From: Candidatus Argoarchaeum ethanivorans
Lineage (GTDB): Archaea > Halobacteriota > Methanosarcinia > Methanosarcinales > EX4572-44
DNA length: 10,102 bases
Direction of reading: 5' to 3'
Assembly: GCA_905067535.1 (NCBI GenBank)
Contig: CAJHIR010000037.1
Location: 1 to 10,102, forward strand
Shown here: piece after piece, positions 1 to 6,606 of the stretch
Numbering within the stretch: position 1 is the stretch's first letter
How the letters are laid out: every line of letters starts with the position of its first letter
Made by a program: the position numbers and the translations under genes
The notes under the pieces: model-generated
What the model saw: the letters and a program-made list of their open reading frames with translations, nothing else
Told to the model about the DNA's origin: nothing
The model's database searches: none

Positions 1-854
1 ATGAAATACAATTAGCAGACATAATAGATAAACATAGATTTAAACAACGGCTTGAAGAGCTGCTTCCACAGAAAAAAGAAGCAATAGCAAGCTTTGGCGG
101 AGATTCAGACAAAATAGAAGGAGATTGGGTAAACAGATATATTCAACTTGGACAAACCCTCAAATCTTACATCACAGATGTTTCCTATGAGATACACAAC
201 GCTTTGAAGAGAGGGGAAAATGTGCTTGCTGAAGGTGCACAGGGTACATACCTTGATGTTATTCACGGCACCCAGAAATACGTTACTTCTTCAAGTACCA
301 TAGCTGGTTCAGCATGTGCAAATCTCGGCATCGGACCAACCAGAGTGACTAACGTTATAGGCATTGTGAAAGCATATATTACAAGGGTCGGGGAGGGACC
401 ACTTCCTACAGAACTTGGTGGAAAAATTGGCGATCAGATACGTGAAAACGGAGGCGAATACGGTACTACTACAGGGCGACCAAGACGATGCGGCTGGCTT
501 GACCTACCTATGCTTCGTAAAGCTATTAATCTTAATGGTTACACACAACTGGTCCTGACAAAACTGGACGTACTGACTAAACTTAGTCCGGTTAAAATCT
601 GCACAGTCTACAAACTAAACGGGAAAACACTTAAGTATCCACCACTGCAAACACACGAGCTTGCCAATGTCAGCCCGGAGTATACCGAACTTGAAGGCTG
701 GAATCAGGATATAACTAACATCAAGCAATATAGTGAATTGCCTGGTGCGGCAAGAGACTACATACAATACATAGAAAACGTAGCAAAGATACCAATAACC
801 AGCATATCATTGGGAGCTGGAAGAGAGCAAACAATTACAAAAGACAAGATATAA
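1..854 (+). CDS. purA: Adenylosuccinate synthase, C-terminal part (5' end outside window)
   Basis: Converts IMP and aspartate to adenylosuccinate using GTP, the first committed step of AMP synthesis in the cytoplasm. The reading frame is open from base 3 (the first full codon) to TAA at 852-854, about 283 codons. Archaeal PurA is usually near 340 residues, so some 50-60 residues, including the N-terminal glycine-rich GTP loop, lie off the left edge. Family motifs appear in order: EGAQGT (from 231), YVTSSSTIAG (from about 279), TRVGEGPLPTEL, GRPRRCGWLDLP (from 474), the guanine-binding TKLD (558-569), and a C-terminal LPGAARDYI...SLGAGREQTI. No frameshift is seen. The NMD3-like gene follows after 45 bases on the same strand. 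Identification is by recognition of these conserved blocks. Confidence 0.96.
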   Translation, partial: EIQLADIIDKHRFKQRLEELLPQKKEAIASFGGDSDKIEGDWVNRYIQLGQTLKSYITDVSYEIHNALKRGENVLAEGAQGTYLDVIHGTQKYVTSSSTIAGSACANLGIGPTRVTNVIGIVKAYITRVGEGPLPTELGGKIGDQIRENGGEYGTTTGRPRRCGWLDLPMLRKAINLNGYTQLVLTKLDVLTKLSPVKICTVYKLNGKTLKYPPLQTHELANVSPEYTELEGWNQDITNIKQYSELPGAARDYIQYIENVAKIPITSISLGAGREQTITKDKI

Positions 855-899
855 CGAACTTACGCACTCCATGTGCAGAAACAAAGAATATTTGAGTAG

Positions 900-1886
900 A
901 TGCCAGTGGTTCACGAATTCGTATCATTACTTCACCACCCGAATGCAGTATCAATACATGTATGTCCAGTCTGTAGTGCATATCGCAAAAAGGGTCAGTG
1001 GATTTATAGTAAAAACCAGACAGTTTCGGTTAACGATATTGTATTAGCTGTAGCAAAAGAAAACATCAAGCTTGAGAGCTTTGCTGAAAACTCATCTATT
1101 GAATTGGAAGTTGAACATTATGGGCATTCCATTTATCCTGTTCACATCCATGCAGAAGCGATATTATCCGGAAAACCTGTTATTTATGACGGACTGCTTC
1201 AGGTACAAATACATTTTGAAACCTGTGGTGTGTGCAATAGAATTGCAGGTGGATACTACGAAGCTATTATTCAATTGCGGGGGGATAGTCGCATTCCAAC
1301 AGAAACGGAAGTACAGGAATGCAGCAAAATAATACAAAAACTGCTTGAGCGAATCAATAGGCAGGGGGACCGTTTAGCTCTTATAACAAGAACAGAAAAA
1401 CTCAAAGAGGGAACAAACTTCTACATTGCCTCAAACAAAGCAGCCAAAAACGCCTGTAGAAAACTGGTCATTGTGTATGCAGCTACCCTCACTGAGTCAA
1501 ATAAACTTGTTGGAAGAAAAGACGGCAGAGATGTGTATCGTATGACATACGCACTGAGACTGCCGCGGTTTAAGGAGGGCGACATAATAAAGTGTAACAG
1601 CAGCTACCTCAATGTTACAAGGATCGGAAAAAACATCACTGCTGTAGACCTTTTGAGCGATGTTTCAGTGACACTGCATAAAGAACAAATGAAACAGGCA
1701 AAAAAAATCGCTGGAGCAGATGATGCAAAAACAGCAATATTAATCAGTAGTGATAAGACTTCTGTACAAATAATGGACCCTGATACCTATAAAACCATCA
1801 CCATGAGAAAACCAGCTTTTATATCAGACGATAGGAGAGAAGTAAAGATAATAAAAATAAATGATGAAATATTAATAGTAAAGTAA
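900..1886 (+). CDS. NMD3-family protein (60S export factor homologue), apparently short at the N-terminus
   Basis: Archaeal relative of eukaryotic NMD3, the adaptor that binds the large ribosomal subunit; its archaeal role is thought to be in large-subunit assembly but is little studied. The 328-residue protein has one CxxC pair at C22/C25 (VCPVCSAYRKKGQW) and another at C109/C112 followed by the family hallmark CNRIAGGYYEAIIQLRG. Middle and C-terminal parts (about 130-328) fit the NMD3 core and its small beta domains. Family members normally begin with a further CxxC...CxxC knuckle, roughly 25-35 residues, which is missing here. The ATG at 900 directly follows an in-frame TAG (897-899), so the frame cannot extend upstream, and no clear ribosome binding site precedes it. 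A weak TATA-like AGATATAA overlaps the purA stop. Function call is firm; the exact start is less certain. Confidence 0.85.
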   Translation: MPVVHEFVSLLHHPNAVSIHVCPVCSAYRKKGQWIYSKNQTVSVNDIVLAVAKENIKLESFAENSSIELEVEHYGHSIYPVHIHAEAILSGKPVIYDGLLQVQIHFETCGVCNRIAGGYYEAIIQLRGDSRIPTETEVQECSKIIQKLLERINRQGDRLALITRTEKLKEGTNFYIASNKAAKNACRKLVIVYAATLTESNKLVGRKDGRDVYRMTYALRLPRFKEGDIIKCNSSYLNVTRIGKNITAVDLLSDVSVTLHKEQMKQAKKIAGADDAKTAILISSDKTSVQIMDPDTYKTITMRKPAFISDDRREVKIIKINDEILIVK

Positions 1887-2182
1887 TGGGAAAAAGGCTG
1901 ATTACTTGTGTTGGTTAAATAACAGCAGTTTCCGTTGTGACCGTAAACGCATGCAGTCAAAGGATCGATTCCTTATACGTTCGTCAACATTTATGTACAA
2001 TTGCTCGATCAAGAAACTGCACAACTTTGTTGTGCAGAGTTATCAATAACCTTTGATTCTCGATTGCGTCAGCAATCGAGTGCAAGAGAATATTGTGCGT
2101 TTTATACTTTCCTACACGTTAAAAAAATAGAGTAAATCCAGATAGTGTCGCTAAATTCGAAATTTAAAGGGTGGTGTTTTGC
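1887..2182. other. Non-coding spacer with inverted repeats
   Basis: About 300 bases without a supportable gene. It holds, left to right, a weak inverted repeat AAGGA/TCCTT (1960-1974), the two-hairpin element (2017-2081), a TATA-like TTTATACT (2101-2108), and the ribosome binding site GGGTGGTG (about 2169-2176) of the transposase remnant. No T-rich run typical of an archaeal terminator follows the NMD3 gene closely, and no complete tRNA or other standard RNA gene could be folded by eye. Confidence 0.6.
2017..2081 (-). repeat. Two-hairpin dispersed element, copy 1 (minus orientation)
   Basis: Two perfect 9-bp inverted repeats lie in tandem. CTGCACAAC (2017-2025) pairs with GTTGTGCAG (2029-2037) over a 3-base loop, and CTCGATTGC (2059-2067) pairs with GCAATCGAG (2072-2080) over GTCA. 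Between them is a small stem GTTAT/ATAAC (2039-2050). Read on the minus strand, the order is hairpin ACTCGATTGC..., then GAGAAT, then TCTGCA...TGCAG, which matches the element at 6637-6687. The internal spacer is longer here (carrying the extra small stem) than in the other copy. No T-run follows the stems, so they do not look like an intrinsic terminator. Confidence 0.8.
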
Positions 2183-2383
2183 ATGAGCAAAACAAAAATA
2201 AAACTTCGGAAGCATCTGAACGCTGATGAATTATTTGGCAATGTCCATTCAGGTTTTGATAGAATATTAGATCGTCGATCAAACAATATCAGAACCCCTC
2301 CGCACGTAACTCTCATAAGCGCACCCCACACAAAGCTTACGATCACGAAATATTTTGACAAATATTTACACAAACCTGCCTGA
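2183..2383 (+). pseudogene. Probable transposase N-terminal remnant
   Basis: A 66-codon frame starting at ATG 2183, preceded by a strong ribosome binding site (GGGTGGTG ending at 2176, 6-base spacer). A GTG at 2171 could extend it by four codons. Residues such as LNADELFGNVHSGFDRI followed by LDRRSNNIRTP resemble, from memory, the start of a DDE transposase family whose members read roughly FDxIxDxRxxNIxxPLxDALMSAFAMFSLK. RTPPHVTLISA can be laid ungapped over the RTPLxDxLMSA stretch, but the glycine-poor tail after it (to HKPA) no longer matches, and full transposases run to several hundred residues. I read it as a truncated, decayed copy. No terminal inverted repeats or target duplications were recognised around it. 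It could instead be an unrelated small protein. Confidence 0.45.
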
Positions 2384-2403
2384 TTAAGAGTTGAAAACCG
2401 AGT

Positions 2404-2417
2404 GGTTTATATAGTGG
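2404..2417 (+). promoter_or_regulatory. Likely promoter (TATA box) of the aha operon
   Basis: TTTATATA at 2406-2413 fits the archaeal TATA box. Transcription would be expected to start about 25 bases downstream, near 2433-2438, giving a leader of roughly 40 bases before ahaH. A short inverted repeat, AAACC (2395-2399) GAGT GGTTT (2404-2408), overlaps the upstream edge of the box where the BRE lies, and could be an operator, but this is inference. It is the only good TATA box seen just ahead of the otherwise compact operon. Confidence 0.6.
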
Positions 2418-2474
2418 ATATGCTATTCAAGGAATAATTTCAGGTTCATCACACCGTGCGTGGGAGGAATTACA

Positions 2475-2798
2475 ATGGCTAAAACCGAGATACTATCGCA
2501 GATAAAAAAAGCAGAGGAAGATGTGAACAAAATGGTCTTAGATGCCGTGCAGGAAAAAGAGAGAAAAATTAAAGAGGCAAACGACCAGACATATTTAATC
2601 ATAAAAACTGCGAAAGAGGAATCAAACAAGTATAGAAAGAAAACACTCGAAAATACGAAAGAATTGATCAAAGAAGAACGGGAGAAAATAATCTCTGCTG
2701 GAGCCAAGGAAGCTGATATTTTCAGACAAAAATCACAGAAAAACATGGATGATGCAGTGGATTTCCTGGTCAATGAATTTGAGAGGACTATAGTTTAA
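2475..2798 (+). CDS. ahaH: A-type ATP synthase subunit H (peripheral stalk)
   Basis: First gene of the operon; encodes a 107-residue, highly charged protein that is almost entirely predicted coiled coil (alternating Lys/Glu-rich heptads from about residue 5 to 90). Subunit H pairs with subunit E to form the right-handed coiled-coil peripheral stalk holding the A3B3 head still against the membrane part. ATG 2475 was chosen because GGGAGGA (2462-2468) sits 6 bases upstream. A GTG at 2460 in the same frame would place the binding site inside the gene. Its TAA stop (2796-2798) overlaps the ahaI ATG by one base (TAATG), suggesting translational coupling. Coiled-coil stalk proteins have little sequence signature, so the call rests on size, composition and position. 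Confidence 0.88.
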   Translation: MAKTEILSQIKKAEEDVNKMVLDAVQEKERKIKEANDQTYLIIKTAKEESNKYRKKTLENTKELIKEEREKIISAGAKEADIFRQKSQKNMDDAVDFLVNEFERTIV

Positions 2799-4747
2799 TG
2801 CTTAAACCTGAAAAAATGACACGGGTGGTGGTCGTTGGTACCAGTGATGCACTTGATCAAACAATAGAGAACCTTCACAAGCTAAACCTTCTTCATATCA
2901 TCGACTATGACGAGGAGGAAGCTGGTTTCAAGATTGGAAAACCAGGATCAATGGCATCAAAATTCTCAGAGCATCTTGTGACATTACGTTCAATAGAAAA
3001 CCAGCTTGGAAGCGAGGAAGAGGCTGGTTTTGACAAAAAAATCTCAGCAAAAGAGCTTCCATCGCAGATAGAATCCACACTCTCACAACTTGAAGAGGAA
3101 GTTTTAAAACAGCATAATTTGATGCGAAAAATAGAAACAGAATTGAAACAGAAGCAGGATATCGAAGACACAATAAAACCACTGGCTTCACTGCCGCTGT
3201 CACTTGAAGATTACACCGGGTACCAGTCGATAAAGGTCTTCGTTGGTTTTATCGACAGCAACATCGAAGATGCAATAAAAGCAGAAACAAGCCAGTATGA
3301 AATGTACACTGGAGAAATTGAAGGTAAGAAAATTATTGCGGTAGCAGTTGCAAAGGAAAAAGAAGATGAGATAAACAAAATACTGCAAAATGATAGTACT
3401 TATATAGAAATCAGGCCACCGGAACTGATAGGTAATCCGCAGGCAGCACTCGAAGAAATGGCAGCAGCAAAAGCAGAGCTAACCGAAAAGTTAACAAACG
3501 CTGAATCTGAACTCGTTCGACTCAAGCAAGAATATGCAAAGTTTATGCTTGCATCAGAAGAATATCTTACAATAGAAACACAAAAATCAGAAGCACCGCT
3601 TAGATTCGCTACAAGCGATCATGCTTTTGTTGTTGATGGCTGGGTACCAATTAACAAATATGACGATTTTGAAAAAACAATCGAAGGAGGTGCTGGCAAT
3701 GTATATGCATCAAAGCTTGAGGATGAAGAAGTGAAGGATGCACCGATATCACTTGACAACCCAAAAGCAGTAAAACCTTTTGAGCTGCTTGTCGACACAT
3801 TTGCCACACCAAAATACAAAGAAATAGATCCTTCATTAATTCTGTTTATTACATTTCCTCTGTTTTACGGGTTTATGCTTGGAGACACTGGTTATGGTGT
3901 GTTACTTATCTTTCTTTCATGGACTATAATGTCAAAGGTCAAATCCGGGGGGCTGCACGAGCTTGCAATTATTCTTTTGTACTCAGCTTTCTCAACGATC
4001 ATATTTGGTATAATATATGGTGAATTCTTTGGGGCACCATTGTTTAATATGGTGCATCATGGAGCTGTGGAAACCGGCATTCTTGGTATTTCTGGTCCAC
4101 ACATTGGAGCGTTACATCTCCCTGTGCATCGATTCGCATCAGTGGAGCTACTACTTGTTCTGGTGTTTGGCATAGGAATAATCCATGTGACGCTTGGCTT
4201 GCTCCTTGGAATTAGGAATGTTGCCATTGAGCATGGTTTTAAACATGCTGTGACTGAAAAGCTGTGCTGGCTTATGATACTTTTTGGCGGAATTATGGCA
4301 ATTGTAACTGCCATGCCAGCAATACTTGGGGGGGACGTCTTAAACACACAGGATCCAGTCTTTGCATCAGGAATTGTGTTTGGGATAATCGGAATCATCC
4401 TTCTGGTTAAAGGTGAGGGTGTTATAGCGATCATGGAGATTCCAACACTTTTGAGCAACATCTTTTCCTACGCAAGGCTCCTCGCGATAGGGCTCTCATC
4501 AGCAGGCATTGCCCTTGCAGTAAATACCATCTGCAGGGATGTACTTTTTTCACAAGGGGGAGTGTTTATTGTAATAGGCATACTGGTGTTGATATTTGGT
4601 CACACCATCAATTTACTTCTTGGAATTATAGGCCCTGGACTGCACTCGTTAAGGTTGCAGTACGTGGAATTTTTCACTAAATTTTATGAAGGCGGCGGAA
4701 CAAAATATGATCCGTTTGGCTTTATACGAAAATATACAGAGGAATGA
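2798..4747 (+). CDS. ahaI: A-type ATP synthase subunit I (membrane stator, a-subunit homologue)
   Basis: The 649-residue membrane stator that forms the two half-channels for the coupling ion against the AhaK ring. Residues 1 to about 345 are the cytoplasmic arm, with charged coiled-coil stretches near 90-125 and 215-265 and the typical FVVDGWVP segment near 277-283. Residues 346-620 hold about eight hydrophobic membrane segments, starting with PLFYGFMLGDTGYG. The essential rotor-facing arginine is R560 in FSYARLLAIGLS, and a second conserved arginine is R619 in LHSLRLQYVEFF, both matching the V/A-type a-subunit pattern. Length is usual for the family. The ATG overlaps the ahaH stop; GAGAGGA about 11 bases upstream can serve as binding site. 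ahaK starts six bases after the stop. Confidence 0.96.
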   Translation: MLKPEKMTRVVVVGTSDALDQTIENLHKLNLLHIIDYDEEEAGFKIGKPGSMASKFSEHLVTLRSIENQLGSEEEAGFDKKISAKELPSQIESTLSQLEEEVLKQHNLMRKIETELKQKQDIEDTIKPLASLPLSLEDYTGYQSIKVFVGFIDSNIEDAIKAETSQYEMYTGEIEGKKIIAVAVAKEKEDEINKILQNDSTYIEIRPPELIGNPQAALEEMAAAKAELTEKLTNAESELVRLKQEYAKFMLASEEYLTIETQKSEAPLRFATSDHAFVVDGWVPINKYDDFEKTIEGGAGNVYASKLEDEEVKDAPISLDNPKAVKPFELLVDTFATPKYKEIDPSLILFITFPLFYGFMLGDTGYGVLLIFLSWTIMSKVKSGGLHELAIILLYSAFSTIIFGIIYGEFFGAPLFNMVHHGAVETGILGISGPHIGALHLPVHRFASVELLLVLVFGIGIIHVTLGLLLGIRNVAIEHGFKHAVTEKLCWLMILFGGIMAIVTAMPAILGGDVLNTQDPVFASGIVFGIIGIILLVKGEGVIAIMEIPTLLSNIFSYARLLAIGLSSAGIALAVNTICRDVLFSQGGVFIVIGILVLIFGHTINLLLGIIGPGLHSLRLQYVEFFTKFYEGGGTKYDPFGFIRKYTEE

Positions 4748-4753
4748 AAAAAT

Positions 4754-4981
4754 ATGGTAGCAGCTGAAGCAGCAGGATTTATTGCACTTGGTGCAGGTAT
4801 AGCAGTAGGACTAACAGGTCTTGGCGCTGGTATTGGCGAGCAGAGCATTGGCGCTGCAGCCATCGGTGCTATGGCAGAAGATCCAAAGTTTTTTGGTAAA
4901 GGTTTGCTAATGACCGTTATTCCGGAATCAATCGTAATTTTCGGGCTCGTTGTGGCATTGATATTACTCTTCGTGTTCTGA
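4754..4981 (+). CDS. ahaK: A-type ATP synthase subunit K (rotor ring, c-subunit/proteolipid)
   Basis: A 75-residue proteolipid that forms the ion-carrying rotor ring. It has two membrane helices (about 6-28 and 48-75) joined by the polar loop AEDPKFFGKG (41-50). Helix 1 is glycine-rich (GAGIAVGLTGLGAGIGEQ, ending in Q30). Helix 2 has P57-E58-S59 in VIPESIVIFG, where E58 is the expected ion-binding carboxylate. This is the simple two-helix, one-carboxylate form as in Methanosarcina, not the duplicated forms of some other archaea. Q30 and S59 near E58 would suit Na+ coordination as well as H+ (inference). GAGGAA at the end of ahaI (4739-4744) supplies the binding site. Confidence 0.96.
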   Translation: MVAAEAAGFIALGAGIAVGLTGLGAGIGEQSIGAAAIGAMAEDPKFFGKGLLMTVIPESIVIFGLVVALILLFVF

Positions 4982-5014
4982 ATATCGTTTAACTTTTGAA
5001 CAGGAATCACGTCC

Positions 5015-5566
5015 ATGGGACTCGAAACAGTTGTAGCAAGTATTATAGAAAAGGGAAAAGAACAAGCGAAGGTAATACTACAAGAGGCAGACGAAGAAGT
5101 AACTAACATTCTTAAAAGAGCGAAAGGTGAAGCTGAAAAAGAGCGAGAGGAACTGGAAGATGCAGCACGTGGAGAAGCTGAGCAACTTAAAAAACAGGAG
5201 ATTTCAAGTGCACATCTCAGAGTGAAACGGGAAGCCTTGAATGCGCGTCAAGCAATGTTTGAAGAAGTGCAGAAGAACGTAGCAGATCGCATAGGTAGTA
5301 TTTCCGATGAAAAGAATGCGAAATTTTTGGAAGCACTTCTTAAAAAGCATGCTACAGCAGGTTCAAGGATTTATTCTAACAAGAAAGATAAAACACTTGT
5401 TGAGAGAATTTCTAAACTTGAATACGCAGGGAGCATCGATTGTCTTGGCGGTGTGGTAATCGAGAGCAGTGATAGAACGGTGCAGTATGATTATACATAC
5501 GATACAATACTGCAGGACATTAATGAGAAATCACTAAAACAAATATCAGGGATGCTTCTTGGGTGA
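5015..5566 (+). CDS. ahaE: A-type ATP synthase subunit E (peripheral stalk)
   Basis: A 183-residue peripheral-stalk subunit that pairs with AhaH and grips the top of the A3B3 head. Residues about 10-90 are a charged coiled coil (KGKEQAKVILQEADEEV...). The C-terminal globular part carries the family signature CLGGVVIESSDRTVQYDYTYDTIL (143-166), corresponding to the LGGvv...dG.i..dnT pattern of V/A-type E subunits. The usual glycine after the aspartate is an arginine here (SSDRT), a minor deviation. Start at ATG 5015, 33 bases after ahaK, with a weak AGGA site about 9 bases upstream. Its stop lies inside the GGTGAT binding site for ahaC. Confidence 0.93.
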   Translation: MGLETVVASIIEKGKEQAKVILQEADEEVTNILKRAKGEAEKEREELEDAARGEAEQLKKQEISSAHLRVKREALNARQAMFEEVQKNVADRIGSISDEKNAKFLEALLKKHATAGSRIYSNKKDKTLVERISKLEYAGSIDCLGGVVIESSDRTVQYDYTYDTILQDINEKSLKQISGMLLG

Positions 5567-5572
5567 TTCTTG

Positions 5573-6604
5573 ATGTGCGGACTATTCAAAACTCCAGCTT
5601 ACGCATACATAACTGCCCGTGTGCGTGCACGAAAGAGAAAACTCATCCCTAAAGAGACATATCCCAAGCTATTAAACATGCAACTACCAGAGATCATCCG
5701 ATTTATTGAAGAATCAGAATACAAGAAGGATGTTGATGAACTTTCAGCTAAATTCAAGTCAATAGACCTTCTTGAGCATGCTCTTGGCAGGAGTCTTGGA
5801 GCTTCCTATAGAAAATTAATGGACATTTCCCGGGGAGAGGTCAATTATCTGATAACAGAATATATGCGTAGATGGGATGTCTGGAATATCAAAACCGTAC
5901 TCCGTGGTAAATACTACGGTGCTTCGGAAGAGGAGATCTTAAACTGTGTGGTATCAGCAGGTGAACTGCATTATCCGGAGCTTGAATTAATGGCAAAAAA
6001 GGAGAGCATTGGGGATGTAATCGCTTCCCTTGAACATACCCCATATTATCCGGTACTTACAAAATATGAGGGAGGAATGCTTAACAAAATAGAAGATGAG
6101 CTTGACAGGTTATCTTATACACGATTGCTTGATGCTGTTGGCGGCTCACCTGGGGAAAAATTCTTCTTAAAATTCATTCAAACAGAGATAGACATAAAGA
6201 ATTTAAAGATGCTGTTCAGACTGAAAAAGGCTGGAGTTGAGCGTGAATATGTTCAAAACATCTTAATCACCGGTGGTCTGGAGTTAAAAGAATCCGATTT
6301 AACCAGATTGTCAGGATTGTCCTTTTCCGAACTTGTTCACTCACTGGACGGTTATTCATACTGGCGGTCAATATCTGATGTGGTCAGTGATCAGATGACC
6401 ACGTTAATGGACGTGGATACGAAATTGGATGCTCACCTGATGAATTATGCATCACAAATTTCTCACTATTATCCTTTGTCTATACTTCCAGTGCTTGATT
6501 ATATCCTGAGCAAAAAGATTGAAGTTGACAATTTGCGGGTTATTGCACGAGGAAAAGAGCTAAAATTGGCTGATGAGATCATACGAAGCCATCTGGTGAT
6601 GTAG
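5573..6604 (+). CDS. ahaC: A-type ATP synthase subunit C (central stalk to ring adaptor)
   Basis: A 343-residue subunit of the V-ATPase d-type family, the funnel-shaped socket on the K ring that receives the central axle (D/F). The N-terminal AYAYITARVRARKRKLIPKE, IRFIEESEYKKDVDEL and YMRRWDVWNIKTVLRGK are characteristic, as is the repeated IDIKNLKMLFRLKKAG and the final VDNLRVIARGKELKL. ATG 5573 is preferred because GGTGAT (5562-5567) is 5 bases upstream and overlaps the ahaE stop; an in-frame TTG at 5570 would add one residue. It ends in TAG (6602-6604). Unlike the other junctions, a 93-base gap follows before ahaF. Confidence 0.94.
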   Translation: MCGLFKTPAYAYITARVRARKRKLIPKETYPKLLNMQLPEIIRFIEESEYKKDVDELSAKFKSIDLLEHALGRSLGASYRKLMDISRGEVNYLITEYMRRWDVWNIKTVLRGKYYGASEEEILNCVVSAGELHYPELELMAKKESIGDVIASLEHTPYYPVLTKYEGGMLNKIEDELDRLSYTRLLDAVGGSPGEKFFLKFIQTEIDIKNLKMLFRLKKAGVEREYVQNILITGGLELKESDLTRLSGLSFSELVHSLDGYSYWRSISDVVSDQMTTLMDVDTKLDAHLMNYASQISHYYPLSILPVLDYILSKKIEVDNLRVIARGKELKLADEIIRSHLVM

Positions 6605-6606
6605 CA

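Noticed and set aside
873..902. NMD3 start moved upstream to GTG 873 by reading through TAG 897
   Set aside because: The added residues carry no cysteines and do not rebuild the missing zinc knuckle.
1952..1985. T-arm-like AAGG-ATCGATT-CCTT suggesting a tRNA
   Set aside because: No matching acceptor, D or anticodon stems could be laid out around it, and the fifth T-stem pair is a mismatch.
2017..2080. Hairpins as intrinsic terminators after the NMD3 gene
   Set aside because: No T-run follows either stem, they lie 130 bases or more past the stop, and the same element occurs inside the aha operon where termination would be harmful.
4057..4461. Long open frame on the minus strand inside ahaI (also 4684-5109)
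   Set aside because: These are antisense shadows of strongly recognised membrane-subunit genes, with no own ribosome binding site or family resemblance.
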